A stretch of DNA of 64,000 nucleotides from Polytrichum commune (Eukaryota; Streptophyta; Polytrichopsida; Polytrichales; Polytrichaceae), in the NCBI GenBank assembly GCA_950295325.1, contig OX485808.1, positions 4,094,501 through 4,158,500 of the forward strand. Direction: 5' to 3'. The translations under genes were made by a program, and so were the position numbers. This document shows, one piece after another, positions 12,701 to 24,164 of the stretch; within the stretch, counting starts at the first letter, position 1, and each line of letters starts with the position of its first letter. The notes under the pieces are model-generated. The model was given only the letters and a program-made list of their open reading frames with translations, was not told where the DNA came from and made no database searches.

Positions 12701-15700
12701 GGTGGGTAAACCAGCAATCTAATTCACAAAAGTTGATCAAAAGTTGTCCACAATAGAGTTTTCATCGTGAGTTGGTCTCCTATAATCTCCCATTGGTTGT
12801 TTTGAATACAAAATCAATATTTTCTTTCTACTTGTGGTGGATGCTTGGAGGTGGTGTTTGAAGTTGAATGAAGAGCAACCTATTTTGGTTCATTGAAGGT
12901 CAAACTCATTCTAGCATCTCTTGACATGCCAAAATGAGATTGACCATCAATAATCCAATATAAAAACGTTCTTTGTTCAAACCTCCACACTACCACCAAT
13001 CATGCACCGAAAATTTAGCAAACATGGAAGGTGTTCTGTGCAAAACAAGCAACTCCTGACCAAAAGACTTGTTGAGTAGGATAACTCCAGTATGTATAAT
13101 ATTTTAGTTCTCATCCAAAATATTTTTAGGTCCATGTAAAGAGCATCTTCCTAGGCGAGATATAGCTTTGTCTTAGAGAGAGAACAGATTCTCATTTACC
13201 AGTGTCAATTCAGCTATCAGCCTCTCTATTTCCTCGTATCAAACTCAAGAAAACAATATGTCTTTTCAGATGGACATTTTGGGCTGATTCAATCATACTC
13301 GCTGTCTAACACAATCCTTAAGCAACATCAACTAAAATCTTGAGGACGGTCTGGTGCATACAGTTTTATTAGCACTCAAACACTTCTGTAACCTAGTTTG
13401 AACAACATGTGAATGCTAACAAAACTAAGTTGTGAATGCCAACAAGAAAAAGAAAAAGAAAGACAAATCCACTGTTGCCACCAGCTTGAATTATGGGGCT
13501 GTTTCATTTTCGAGTTGGTCCAAGTCTATATGTAATCCCGAAACAGGCAATATGAGAAATAGAGAGCCCCCGAAGACTATTGCCTCCTTTCGAAAGTGAA
13601 CACCTTGCACAGGCAAATAACATGTGAATGCCAACAAGACTTTGGTAACCTACTTTTGTTGGCATTCACAACTTGTGGAACATGGATAGTCTCAGCTGAC
13701 TATCTTTTCAAGCTTGTTTACTGACTCATTTAACTAAAAAAAATCTAACAATATGATTGGTAAACTTTTTGTTGCAACGGACCTGGAATCTGGTAAGGCA
13801 GTCAAGTAATTTTGTCAACGCTGCTGAACGATCGCGACCCCATACGACAAGCTTGGCAATCATAGGATCGTAGAAAACGCTCACACTGTCACCCTTCCCT
13901 ACTCCTGTTTCTACCCTGACTGAATTTTGAATTGTAGATGTCAAAATCACAATTGAAAGCTGGGATTAGATCAAGGTAAAAAAAGAGCGTGCAGAAAACA
14001 GAGGAAAATTTGACAACCTCTGCAATTGCAGAAACGTTATATTTTTACATTTTTAAGGCCTTGACTGTACCAGTAGAAGAGGTCTCTGGAGGACTGTAGT
14101 GATGCAACATTCCAGCGGCAGGTAAGAAACCCCTTGGTACATTCTCAGCGTAAATCCGGGCTTCAAAAGAATGGCCTGGTCCAATAAATCGTCAAAACTT
14201 TAGGACAGTTTCTGAAAATATATACCAATGTCATCAGGTAAAGTTTTACTATGCATGAGAAGCGGATAATCAGTTGTAAAATATGTTCAGATGGCTCCCA
14301 CCCATCGCCATATCCAAATTTGAATGTGGAACATGGATGCAGCCATCCACATATTCCAACACATTCCAACAAATTGAGCCCATTTCTTGCCACTGCAAAC
14401 TCTCAACAATCATATAGAGACAAGCAATCAACGACCTTTATTTCCTCTCAGATTTTCCATCTACAGGAGATTGATTCACCTAAAATAGTTTAGGCTACTT
14501 GAATTGATGAGCTTTTTACCATGTCTTTTTGAACAGCAACCTGAAGTCAAAAAGGTTTCACAAATTTCTATTTCCATTCACGGTACAATTTCTACTAAGA
14601 ACTATGTTTTCTAGCCCTCCTTGTTTTTAACTGTAACCTACTCGTTTGCCAAATCTCCTGCTACAAGAGGGCCAACAGTAAAATAGATATGAGAGAGATA
14701 CACTTTCACTCTGCTCTTTTTGACATGAAGTCTTTCGTGCCCCCCTTTTTTTTTTAATCACATTGAGTCCTTAAGTCCTTTTAGTGTCAAGAAATTCACT
14801 AGTCCTATTCTGGTTTTCATTGTCCAATTCAATTTGCTATTGCCACAAGATTCTTGAGGAAGTACCTATGAGGTTGATTTGGCTTTGCTTAAGAGGAAGA
14901 GTTTCACCATTTGCGACCCGGATTTGCCATTCGACTAAATCCTGCCTGGTCACCATTTCTGTGACAGGGTGCTCCACCTGCAGCTCAAAATTGTACCGTG
15001 ATTGGAAGAAGAAAGCACGAGAGAAAAAAAAAAATCTCACTAAGAATTTGTTCTAAACCCTAGGTTTCTTAGGGCAACTAGAACAAACCACAAAATGCAT
15101 ATAGCTTTGCATGATTATAGCCATCGCAAAGATTTACAAGAAAGATGCTAAGAATACTCGTCGACAATCAAGCATATGTCGGTACTTCATTAGAAGTCTG
15201 TTTTGCATCAAATAGATTCAGCTTGGCATAGCAAATAGTGTGAGAATTTAGGGAATGAACCTGTAGGCGAGTATTCATCTCCATGAAGTAGAAGTCATTG
15301 GAAACTGTGTCCACTATGAACTCCACTGTGCCAGCACTTTCGTACCCTACTGCCTTCACAGATGCCAAAAAACCAGGGAGGACGGATATGAGTTATTGGT
15401 GTTTTTAGATAAAGAAAAAACTAATCATTTCCGTATTACATAAGATAGACATACCTACTTCGGTTACTTCTCTTAATAAAACACCTAGATTTGAGTGGTA
15501 TGTGGTTTGGTGTGGCTCCAAAAACGGATACCAAAAAGACAGCGAGATGAACGAGATTGGACAGCATCCTCAAAATATGATAACCATTCTAAGTTCAATA
15601 CACTAAATATACCAATTAGTGAGGTTGGTACTAATTCAAGTCACACGCACAATCTAGCCAAATCTCACAGTTTCTGAGGGCTGAAATTTTTTCTGAGTGA

Positions 15701-18700
15701 CACTAAACTCATGAATACATGCTCATTTACCATAGATTTCAAGAACATTAGTGCGTGCCACATGCTTGTTAGTGAATAGTGCCAAGTGTTGGGATGAACG
15801 ATGCTTCCTAGATATTTTGGTGGCACTAATTTCATAGCATAAAGGAATTTAGTATCACCTTCAATAATTTCCCACCCTCACTATTAGCCCACCCTCACTA
15901 ATTGGTATATTTAGTGTAGTTAACATATCTGGGAAAGACCTACATGACCATTCAATGAGCACAATAATCTTCACTTTGATAATGAATAAGATATTCATAT
16001 GAGCCCCAAAAATTATGAGGAAAGTCGCTATGGCTTCGATCTGGATGTGCTAACCGTGTTGAACTAATGCAGTTTCATATCCTAGGAGAAGTGGGCTAGT
16101 TGGAAAAGGTAACCATTTAATACCTATCTACCTTATTGTAGATAAAAAACAGAGGGATATCAGAGTGTGAGTATAACCTTGGCTGCATTAACAGCGGCCT
16201 CCCCAATACTTTGTCGAAATTCAGCTGTTATGTGTGGCTGCACAAACACATCATATCAAATCAATCAAAAGGGTCCTATGAGTTGTTTGATTCTCTTGCA
16301 ACAGCAGAATTTTGACAGTTAATGCCACCACCCTGTTAGTGCAGTTTGACGATTATTAGTTGAAAGAGTAAATGATATTCATAGTTTACTAAATAGATCC
16401 TTCAATTAATGTCTACAATTAAATTAATGAGCTTTACCGCAGGAGCTTCTTCGATAATTTTTTGATGACGCCTTTGCACGCTGCAGTCACGCTCATTCAG
16501 ATGCACAGCATTTCCATGCTTGTCTGCAAAAATCTGCACCAGACCATAATGCAGTGCTTTGTATTAGAAAGGAAAAATAAAAATGTTTGATTCAGAGAGA
16601 AATGCAACCTGACAAGTTCAAGTTAGAGGAACAAATCACAATTTCAATTCCATAACTCTACTGCGTACAGAAATGACTACTTAAAAAAGGAAAGTATGTC
16701 AAGCACCTGCACTTCTATATGGCGTGGTCGAGACAGATATTTTTCAATCAGCACACGACAGTCTCCAAATGCAGCCTGAGACTCACGCTGCGCACTTGCT
16801 AGAGATTCCAAGAACTCTGACTCACTATGTACAATCCTCATCCCCTGCATCAAGGAAAATCGAACCAGTATAAGGTTAAACAGTACCTCAGTGCTACTGA
16901 CCAAAAACAAATATTACATTGAATGACTCATTTCAAATTGCCTTTGTGCTAGTAGAATACAAAAGTATTACACATAAAGTAGACAGCCCTTATTCAGTTT
17001 CTGTTCTTATTAGAACAGATATATTTGAGTGGTACGTGGTTTGGTATGGCTCCAAAACTGGACGCCAAAAAGACAGGTGTTTAAAAGAGATGGGAATGTG
17101 CTTAAACTATGATAATCATTCTAGGCTCAATAGACATGAACATCATAGGGGGGGACCTATATGACCATTTAATGAACACGAGAATATTCACTTTGATAAT
17201 GAATAAGATATTCATATGAGCTCCAAAAATTATGAGGAAAGTGGCTTTGGCCTTGATTTGGATTTCCTAACCATCTTGTGATAATCGTGTGTTTCATATC
17301 CTAGGAGAAGTGGGCTTGTTGGAAAAAGTGATCATTTAAGACCCATCTACCTTATTATGCAGTTTTATCTTAGAGAATACCTCACCATTGAAACGAAAAC
17401 TCCTTTTGAAAAACAACCAATTATTAGACCCTCAAAGCAAAACCAGACATCTTTGTATAGGTTATACAATTGTCGGTCATCACCTCATTTGGTTTCATGC
17501 TAATCCAAATCAGTATTGCACATTCATCAGAGATGCACTTACATATAGTCACCAGACAATGAGGACAAATTTATTTGTCCTCATTGAATCAGCAGTATTG
17601 AGATTTTGATAGGAAGTTAAAAAAGAAAGGTTTCAAGCAGCCTGAAGAGACCTTGCCACCACCTCCTTGGGTAGCCTTGATGAGTACAGGATAACCAATG
17701 CGGTTGGCCTCCGCCTGCAAAAGATCGGGACTCTGATCCTCTCCATGGTAGCCTGGCACCACAGGCACCCCTGCAGCACTCATAATGGATTTGGCAACAC
17801 TGCAATCAACAGCCATTACAAATATAGTCATTGTCGGCCATTCACTACATGATACAAAACCAAAAAAGATGTGTGTATGTTTCCGACCAAAAATGCACTA
17901 AGGGAGACGTGCCTAATTTGGTTGCTTATCTTAATTTTACACCTATATTTGAGTGGTATGTGGTTTGGTATGGCTCCAAGAACGCAAACCAAAAAGATAA
18001 GTGTTTAAGAGAGATTTAACTACATGCTCAAAATATGATAACCATTCTAGAGTCAATAGTTAACATAATTGGAGGGACTTAAAAGACCATTTAATGAGCA
18101 CGACAATCTTCACTTTGATGATGAATAAAATATTCATATGAGCTCCAAAAATCATGAGAAAAGTGGCTATGGCCTGATTTGAGTTTGCTAGCCATCTCGT
18201 ACTAGTCGCATGTTTCATATCCTGCGAGAAGTGGGCTACTCAGAAAAGTGACCATTTGAGATCCATCTACGTTATGTCAGCTTGATCGTTGTCAATCACA
18301 CTCGCACTACAAAAAACCCATAATGTTACAGTAAAGTACATAAAGCTGAGTTTTGATTGTCTGCAGGGCCGAACTCCCTCTGAAGATTCACATGGTTTTT
18401 GTGAAAATTCAAACTCTGAAAATTAGGAAGATATGTGTGTGTATGTTGCCAACCGAAGTTGAACTTATGTCACCTTGATCATTGTCAATCACACTCAGAC
18501 TACAAAAATGCCCTAATGCTACAGTAAAGTATTATCACCAAAAAGCTCAAGTTTAATTGCCTGCAGGGCCTCAACTCATCTGTATAATTCACATAATGTA
18601 CATCACGTGAAGTTACTGCTCCCATGAAATTGAGACCTTGAAGGGAAAATTTGAGATGTTGCTGGTGGGAAGCAGGATGAAGTTAGAAAAACCTTTTATC

Positions 18701-19873
18701 ACCCATAGCTCGAATTGCCTCTGCAGGAGGGCCCATGAAGATGATTCCCTTCTGCTTGCAAAGCTCTGCGAACTGGGAGCTCTCTGACAGAAACCCATAG
18801 CCTGGGTGTATTGCCTGCCATTACCCACGAGTTATCATTTAAACACCAGAATCAAAACCTTGCGTCGCTTTCTTAAACGGATTGATTTTGGCACCAGATT
18901 TTTGGGCTACTTCCCTTTTACACTACCAAATGAAAAGATTCTTGCCAAACTGCACAATAGGTACTCATGCAACTGCTAAACAGTGGCTCAAAACTGTCCA
19001 CAAATAATGATGCACGTGACAGTATGGTTTGCGCATTCCATACATGTGCATTGCAAAACAAATTATTTGGGAGAAGAACATTTGGAAAACCTAAATATAC
19101 GTGCTTTGAGGAGCAATGTGATCAAAACACAAATCTGGGTGTGTAAGATTCACAAATAACATAGTAGACATGCAACTAAAATGTGTTTTACAACAAAAGA
19201 TGTAGTCCACATGTAAGGCTAGTTATTGTTATTTCTATCAAAGGCTCCTGCAGATAGAATTGCACGTACACAATTTTAATATGTCCGAAATTCATGCATG
19301 AGTCTAGAATTACTTAATACTTAGCTAAGAGAATTTGAACAGGGAGAGGAAAATTACATCTGCGCCAGTGGCCAGGGCTGTAGCCACAATGTTGGCTCCA
19401 TTCAAATAGCTTGAAGACGCGGGCGCTGGTCCGATGAACACTGATTCATCCGCCATAGCCACATGCTTTGCCTGCCGATCAGCCTCACTATACACAGCCA
19501 CGGTGCGTACTCCGAGCTTCTTGGCAGTTTTAATTACACGACATGCAATTTCCCCTCTGTTTGCTATCAAAATCTTCTTGATGCTCTTCCCCTCCCAAAC
19601 CTCTTGCCCTTGTGGGCTGGATGTTGAGTAACTGCGTGCTTGAGATTCACTTAAACCAAACTTTACGGTGGGGCATCTAAATTCTTCAGAAGAATTATTA
19701 GCATTGTGCTTATCACCACTTCTGTCTTGTAAAATGCTAGGCAGAACAGCTGAGCAAATTCCAACTCTCTGTCGATACAAATAGCCTGAAGAAATTACAC
19801 TAGAGCTGTAATTGCGCGTCTGGTTTCCCAGGGCAATAAGTGCCCATCTGTAAGCTCTGCTGCCTCCCCCCAT
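9717..19873 (-). CDS. MCCA: Methylcrotonoyl-CoA carboxylase alpha (biotin-containing) subunit, mitochondrial; 15 assigned exons
   Basis: Biotin-dependent carboxylase subunit of mitochondrial leucine breakdown; it carboxylates its own biotin for transfer to 3-methylcrotonyl-CoA by the beta subunit. Exons, high to low: 19873-19358, 18814-18693, 17799-17652, 16844-16707, 16533-16438, 16237-16178, 15353-15261, 14977-14866, 14175-14071, 13919-13783, 12718-12505, 11687-11521, 10957-10841, 10263-10009, 9812-9717. All junctions keep frame and give about 792 residues. Residues 1-96 are Ser/Arg-rich, like a mitochondrial presequence. [15 protein letters not shown] (99-113) opens the biotin carboxylase domain; GGGGK (258-262) is the ATP-grasp loop; [15 protein letters not shown] spans the exon 7/8 junction (384-398); EAMKME near the end of exon 14 holds the biotinyl lysine, K758. 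The donor after exon 2 (GTTTTT) is weak. The final few codons are uncertain: reading through the exon 15 donor stops at 9636, and a tiny terminal exon at 9587-9598 is also possible. Propionyl-CoA carboxylase alpha is a close relative, but plants normally carry MCCA. Confidence 0.93.
9927..9942. repeat. Poly-C/poly-G run in MCCA intron 14
   Basis: 16 consecutive C on the plus strand, within the intron between exons 15 and 14. Confidence 0.9.
10379..10756. mobile_element. MITE family A, copy 1 (MCCA intron 13)
   Basis: A 378-bp element with terminal inverted repeats that start AAGGTAAGCGGG and end CCCGCTTACCTT. The internal part shares long blocks with five other copies in this window: CCTATATTTGAGTGG, an ATTCATA...GAGxTCCAAAA block, and TTTCATATCCTACGAGAA. 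It has no coding capacity, so it must be moved by an unrelated transposase. Confidence 0.8.
11187..11512 (-). pseudogene. nad5: Mitochondrial nad5 fragment (NUMT) inside MCCA intron 12
   Basis: On the minus strand an open stretch of about 105 codons reads as an internal piece of NADH dehydrogenase subunit 5. Recognisable blocks are [44 protein letters not shown] and FTIFQTVDF, all in the order expected for nad5. The match is to mitochondrial nad5; plastid ndhF differs at these blocks. Substitutions at conserved positions (for example Gly-Trp-Ala-Gly where Gly-Trp-Glu-Gly is expected) fit a decayed nuclear copy. It starts about ten bases after the exon 12 donor and lies in the same orientation as MCCA. 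The ends are approximate. Confidence 0.8.
11818..12476. mobile_element. Two interleaved inverted repeats (A-B-A'-B') in MCCA intron 11
   Basis: Arm A (about 11818-11935) is inverted as A' (about 12215-12335): blocks TGTCTAGTCAGGGTAGAAAT and GTGTGGGTGGA recur reversed. Arm B (about 11956-12110) is inverted as B' (about 12355-12476): the TCTCTAGTTTAAA and AGTCCTAT blocks recur reversed. The arms alternate and are not nested. Termini resemble the CACTAAAT ends of other MITEs in the window. There is no coding capacity. Confidence 0.75.
12719..13782. other. MCCA intron 10, mostly unremarkable
   Basis: About 1.06 kb. The only pattern noted is a small set of direct and inverted copies of a GTGAATGCCAACAA block between 13400 and 13680. 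Confidence 0.5.
15441..16135. mobile_element. MITE family A, copy 2 (MCCA intron 6), split by another MITE
   Basis: The same family as the copy at 10379, with the left end TAAGATAGACAT and the right end ACCTATCTACCTTA. It is interrupted at 15601-15916 by a different MITE. Without the insert it would be about 377 bp, matching the other copies. Confidence 0.75.
15601..15916. mobile_element. Nested MITE with CACTAAAT termini and TA target duplication
   Basis: A 316-bp element whose 24-bp ends are inverted repeats of each other (CACTAAATATACCAATTAGTG at the left, its reverse complement at the right). It is flanked by TA on both sides. The uninterrupted family A copies read TCAATAGT at this site, which confirms insertion at TA. 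A related copy lies at about 58081-58478. Confidence 0.8.
16975..17354. mobile_element. MITE family A, copy 3 (MCCA intron 3)
   Basis: A 380-bp element running from TAAAGTAGACAG to CCCATCTACCTTA. It has the shared internal blocks GATATATTTGAGTGG and TTTCATATCCTAGGAGAA. It has the same orientation as the other copies in this gene. Confidence 0.78.
17899..18274. mobile_element. MITE family A, copy 4 (MCCA intron 2)
   Basis: About 376 bp, from TAAGGGAGACGTGCC to ATCCATCTACGTTA. It carries the full set of internal family A blocks. Its ends are the most diverged of the intronic copies. Confidence 0.75.
18275..18610. repeat. Tandem duplication in MCCA intron 2
   Basis: Two copies of a unit of about 190 bp, beginning near 18275 and 18467. 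Shared blocks are TTGATC(G/A)TTGTCAATCACACTC, CTACAAAAA, TACAGTAAAGTA and TGCAGGGCC. They differ by small substitutions and indels. Confidence 0.7.
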
Positions 19874-21060
19874 TCCCAGTCTTAAAACTCACAGAGCATA
19901 CTCCAATTTGAGCCCTTCAGTATCAATAGGGACCAATTCCGTAGTCCAATGTAATTTCTTTCCTGCAAAAAAAGACTGCTTTAAAATCAGGATTCAAACC
20001 ACTCTTCTGTCCTTCATTTCAGCCTCTCCATAGCCATGTAACTACTTTTTAGGGTTTTCCTGTACCCCTGACTTGAAATCATTGCAAGAGAGGTTTTTCA
20101 GTATCTCAATATCCTATTTCGCACTATAGTCAATGCTCATCAAAATGTAGAGGTCTTCCTACTTCCCATATAAGCTAGATGTGAAAAATCCAAGGTGCCT
20201 TTTTGCAAGTTTTGTACATGGACTAAGTGATCCAAACTCTCTGCTCTTTCAAGAAATGAGTTAAGGCTCCTTCCATCGCCCAATAAAATTTCTTAAACAA
20301 GTGGACATATTCATCAAAAGATATTGCAAACTAAGTCTAATACCTCATTTTCTGGCTTTCTTCGTTGAAGCCCATTACATACACTAGAATATGTCACTAA
20401 ACCTCAAATTAATCATTCTTTCAATGTTTCTGGGCAGATGAAAGATGAGTAAGTAACACATGTTTCCAAACGACACAAAGTGCCGCATGAACCCCAAAGG
20501 CAATCCTTTGGAGCTGCATAGCAGGGCTGCAAATACATGTCACAATCCGATGTTCATCAGCAGCAACATCTAGAAATTAACAAGGCACAGAGCCCTCCTC
20601 CTTCTCAAGCTATAACATTAATTGCAAATTCTTGTCTTTTCTTCTCAATTCATCAATTCTCGTGCTTCATAAATGGGAAAAGTACTTCCACTTGCATGAC
20701 GGTTAACCCAGTAGCAAAGATCTTTAAGCAATCTGATAACATCAACTCTGAATCCTGGTACCCATCACATAATTTCACAAACCCATAACTACTCCCAGTT
20801 TCTGCTAAAACCCTAGGCGTACCCAAAAAAAACAGTGTAGAACTTGCATCCCTCCCTGAATCAAGCCAATTTCCAGCCTCCCGAAAAACCTCCTACACAC
20901 AAACCTCCACTCAAAACATCGCAAGCTCTACTCACAGGGATATAAGCTTAGAAGTAATGACTTGTCTTCTTACTTCTCTCTTTCTTTCTTTCTCTCTCTC
21001 TCTCTCCTCTTTGAGCCTCAGCTTTCTGCTTGATTTTGTGTTTTCGTGGCAATCTGCAGG
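19874..21060 (-). promoter_or_regulatory. Putative MCCA leader with a 5'-UTR intron
   Basis: Reading toward MCCA on the minus strand, a run of T followed by GCAG lies about 95 bases upstream of the start codon (near 19965-19975). It looks like a splice acceptor, which suggests a 5'-UTR intron. A CT/GA-rich tract at about 20976-21008 is typical of plant leaders and may mark the first, non-coding exon. A CACGTG core (G-box type) lies at about 21109. No TATA element could be chosen with confidence. No other gene is seen here. Confidence 0.35.
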
Positions 21061-21284
21061 ATCCGCATCATAGCTCTCATCTTCTACGTCATGAGTGAGT
21101 GACCCGAATCACGTGAAATGCGATGCTGTTGGAAAATTCGGAATCCAGGTCGACGACATGATCCCTTGATCTCTACTCCGTGTCGACAGTGTGGGTCCCA
21201 TCATTGCCACCTAGGTTGCCATGGTGGCAGAGGGTCCCATCAAGATTGCCACGTCACTCGCATAAGGTGTCTTCTTAAAACTTA

Positions 21285-21787
21285 GGGCCTCTTCACACTA
21301 GTATGGCCGTCCAAGTCGAGAGGCCCTGGGATTGAAATGGCCAAACTTTGTTGAGAGTCCAAAGAAATGGGCTTAATATAGCCAATAAAATATAGGAGTT
21401 TGGAGCCTTTGATCGAGCATAGTGTGAATCTTCCAGAGGCCAAGCCGAAAGTCTGAAGAAAGAACAAGCATCTCACTTTATTTCTTGCCCCAAACAACTC
21501 CTCCAATCGAACGGCCAAGATCTTGTCAATTTTTTATTTTTTTTATGGAAAAAAATTGACGGCCTCTCGACCATAGTTTGGGTTTCCATTCCTGTCCGAC
21601 CTAAACTCCCTTTGAGAAACTATCGCCTTGGTCAAAAAGTAATGCCATGTAGGCATTTTGGAGAGCGACGACCTTTGGACTTTGGCCTCTAGTGTGAAGG
21701 GTTGAGAGGCCAAATTCTTGGTTTCTTGCAATCTGATTGGTGGAAATCAACAGCGTCTCGACCTTCAGCCATAGTGTGAAGTGGCCC
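21285..21787. mobile_element. Tourist-like MITE family T, complete copy upstream of MCCA
   Basis: 503 bp, from GGGCCTCTTCACACTA to AGTGTGAAGTGGCCC, flanked by TTA at 21282-21284 and 21788-21790. The interior differs from the copy at 6783, so only the ends define the family. Confidence 0.78.
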
Positions 21788-22554
21788 TTAGAAGAGTTTT
21801 GAAACCCTTTAAAGGCCTCGATATCCTTCGTTTCTTTCTTGTGTTCTTTCTTTTAGAAGCAATGAACACAACATTCCTCAGCAAACATTGTTAGTTCATT
21901 TGTCAATCTCAGCCATGCTTTGACAAATTATTGTTCGTTGACCCAACATTGATTGATATTGAAAATAATATGGTCACATGTCCCAAAGGCCATCCTCATA
22001 ATTACTCATAATGGAAACAATAAAATTATTTGCCATCTTCATCTCATGTTCAAGTTGAGATGAGTGAAATATTCATATATTGTGTTGGTGAGATGGGGGT
22101 TTGGGTGCCGACTTTGCAACCCAACTCCTTAGCTAACAAAAGAATATGATTTTCATTGCATTGAGAATAAGGTGACACTTGGTGATGGTATTTAAAGCCA
22201 AGTTAGCGTGTAATTAGCTCATTGGGTGTCAGTTCCAATACACATGATGAGTATGTAAAGATAGACTTAGAGGTAATAAATAAGCAAGATTTGATTATGT
22301 GGCAAGAGTTGTTCAAATCTAAACTGAGACCTTTTGAAATCTATCATAGCACATCCTAACACAATTCTTTAAAAATCATTAAAAATTCCAAAAGTGATCA
22401 ATTAAATTCCAATAAAATTATGAGATGTTTTTGTTTACTCCCTCTACATAGGAATAACAATTTATGCCAAATGTTGATGTACATATTTAGCAAGATGTAG
22501 TCCCCTATAATAAGACAACATACCTTACAAACACTTACAATGGAGTATTTAACA
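21788..22554. other. Spacer
   Basis: AT-rich. I see nothing that can be named. Confidence 0.4.
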
Positions 22555-22788
22555 AGTGGCCACTGCAAGCACGAGATTGAAGGTCCATGACCATTGCATT
22601 AGTCAAAAAGGCCGAGATTGTTCAAGTTCACGTCACATTAGAAGGTAAAAGCCTAACAACCCAAAGAAATTATCAAGTCTACATGGATTCCTACATGGCA
22701 AACCATGTCAATGGTACGGCCTTTGGATGAGAATCAAGGGCCCTCACAAGTATATGGTCACGGCCCTTGACTCGTGTGTGGAATGGCC
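22555..22788. mobile_element. Tourist-like MITE family T, right-hand fragment
   Basis: It has the internal blocks AAGGTCCATGACC and CATGGATTCCTACATGGCA and the terminus CTCGTGTGTGGAATGGCCCTTA. The left terminus is missing. Confidence 0.5.
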
Positions 22789-24088
22789 CTTACGCAAAGC
22801 CCAACAAGAGATTCTTTGGGGTCCCATTAAGTGCATCTCGGTTGCTTGGTTCTACTGGTTCTTTGGTTCTCGTGTATATGTCACATCCTCCGGCCCGGTC
22901 CTCCTTAAGTGGATATACTTTCTTAGTGACGATTTGTATAAGCTCCAAACAAGTATGAAAGCAAAATTATAATTTGTCCATAAGGCTAAAACCCTAGTTG
23001 ACACAAAATACTATAAAGAGAAAATGAGCACAAAAATCATATGGTCATATGTGACAATGGTAATAAAATATACCAAATGCATTTGAAAATAAGTCATTTA
23101 CTCAAGTCCAAATCTCTTTTCTTTTATATGTGTATGTATATATGTATGGATGTGTTTTGTGTATGTATGAATGCATGATTCGGTTGGAAGAATGCAATCA
23201 TTTACTTTTGGCCAGACCTAGCCCCACTAGAATGTGATTTTCATATCCTTGCGTATTTGAAAGTGAAGAATGTACATTATTGTTGCAGCCAAAAGGTGAC
23301 AAGGTCGTGTAACACTTCTTACCATTCAACTTTCCAATATTTGACCTAATTTTATCCGAACTGTCCAAATTTTTGTTGGTATTTAAAATGCATCAATTTA
23401 CACAACCTGCGGTTTACATTCAAACATTCTCATTTTAACAATTTCAACAAGTCCAAAGGATAAACTATGTTATTTAAGTAGGGACCATAATATATGAGAT
23501 TGACTAAAAATGTGTTTATGTAGGTGACCACATTGAGGGAGGGGATATCACAAAAGTTCCCTCAAAGCTTGCTTGGACCTTCATGGGATAATGACCTAAA
23601 TCATGCATATAGTTGGTCATTTCTTTTTTGGGTACACTTGACAATCGATGATTGATCGTCATTTGGAAAGATATTGAGAAGCTTCACAAGAGAACATCAT
23701 CACTTAATGCGTCAAAAATTTGGGAAAGCATGGAAGACAATCTTAGCAACTTGCATGTGAGGATTAGATATTTGTTGTGTTCAATCAACAAACCATATAT
23801 GACTAACAACTATGTAGAAAGGGATGTATTTAAACGTTACAAGGGGCATCATTCATGCTAGCCACATGTTAGCAACGTATATTGCCAAAATCTACCTCGC
23901 TTATTTTTGGATTGACTCCATGGCAAGTGAGAGATAGGCAATGACGTGATTCCAACTAATATTTTTCTTAAAAAATCTTCATGAATCCATGACACAAAAA
24001 TAAACTTGTGTCTCCCCTTTTGTGAAGTTGCCCTTATAAAGGGTACCAAACATAACATAGCAACTTTCTTCACATACATCTATGCAAC

Positions 24089-24092
<4 letters not shown>
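22789..24092. other. Spacer with an unidentified short open frame
   Basis: A frame at 23652-23861 (plus) reads about 69 codons (MIVIWKDIEKLHKRTSSL...). It may be a decayed piece of a transposon-type protein, but no family is recognised and the left and right context gives no gene structure. Confidence 0.3.

Positions 24093-24160
<68 letters not shown>
24093..24160. repeat. Compound AC/AT microsatellite
   Basis: About 16 AC units followed directly by about 17 AT units. Confidence 0.95.
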
Positions 24161-24164
<4 letters not shown>

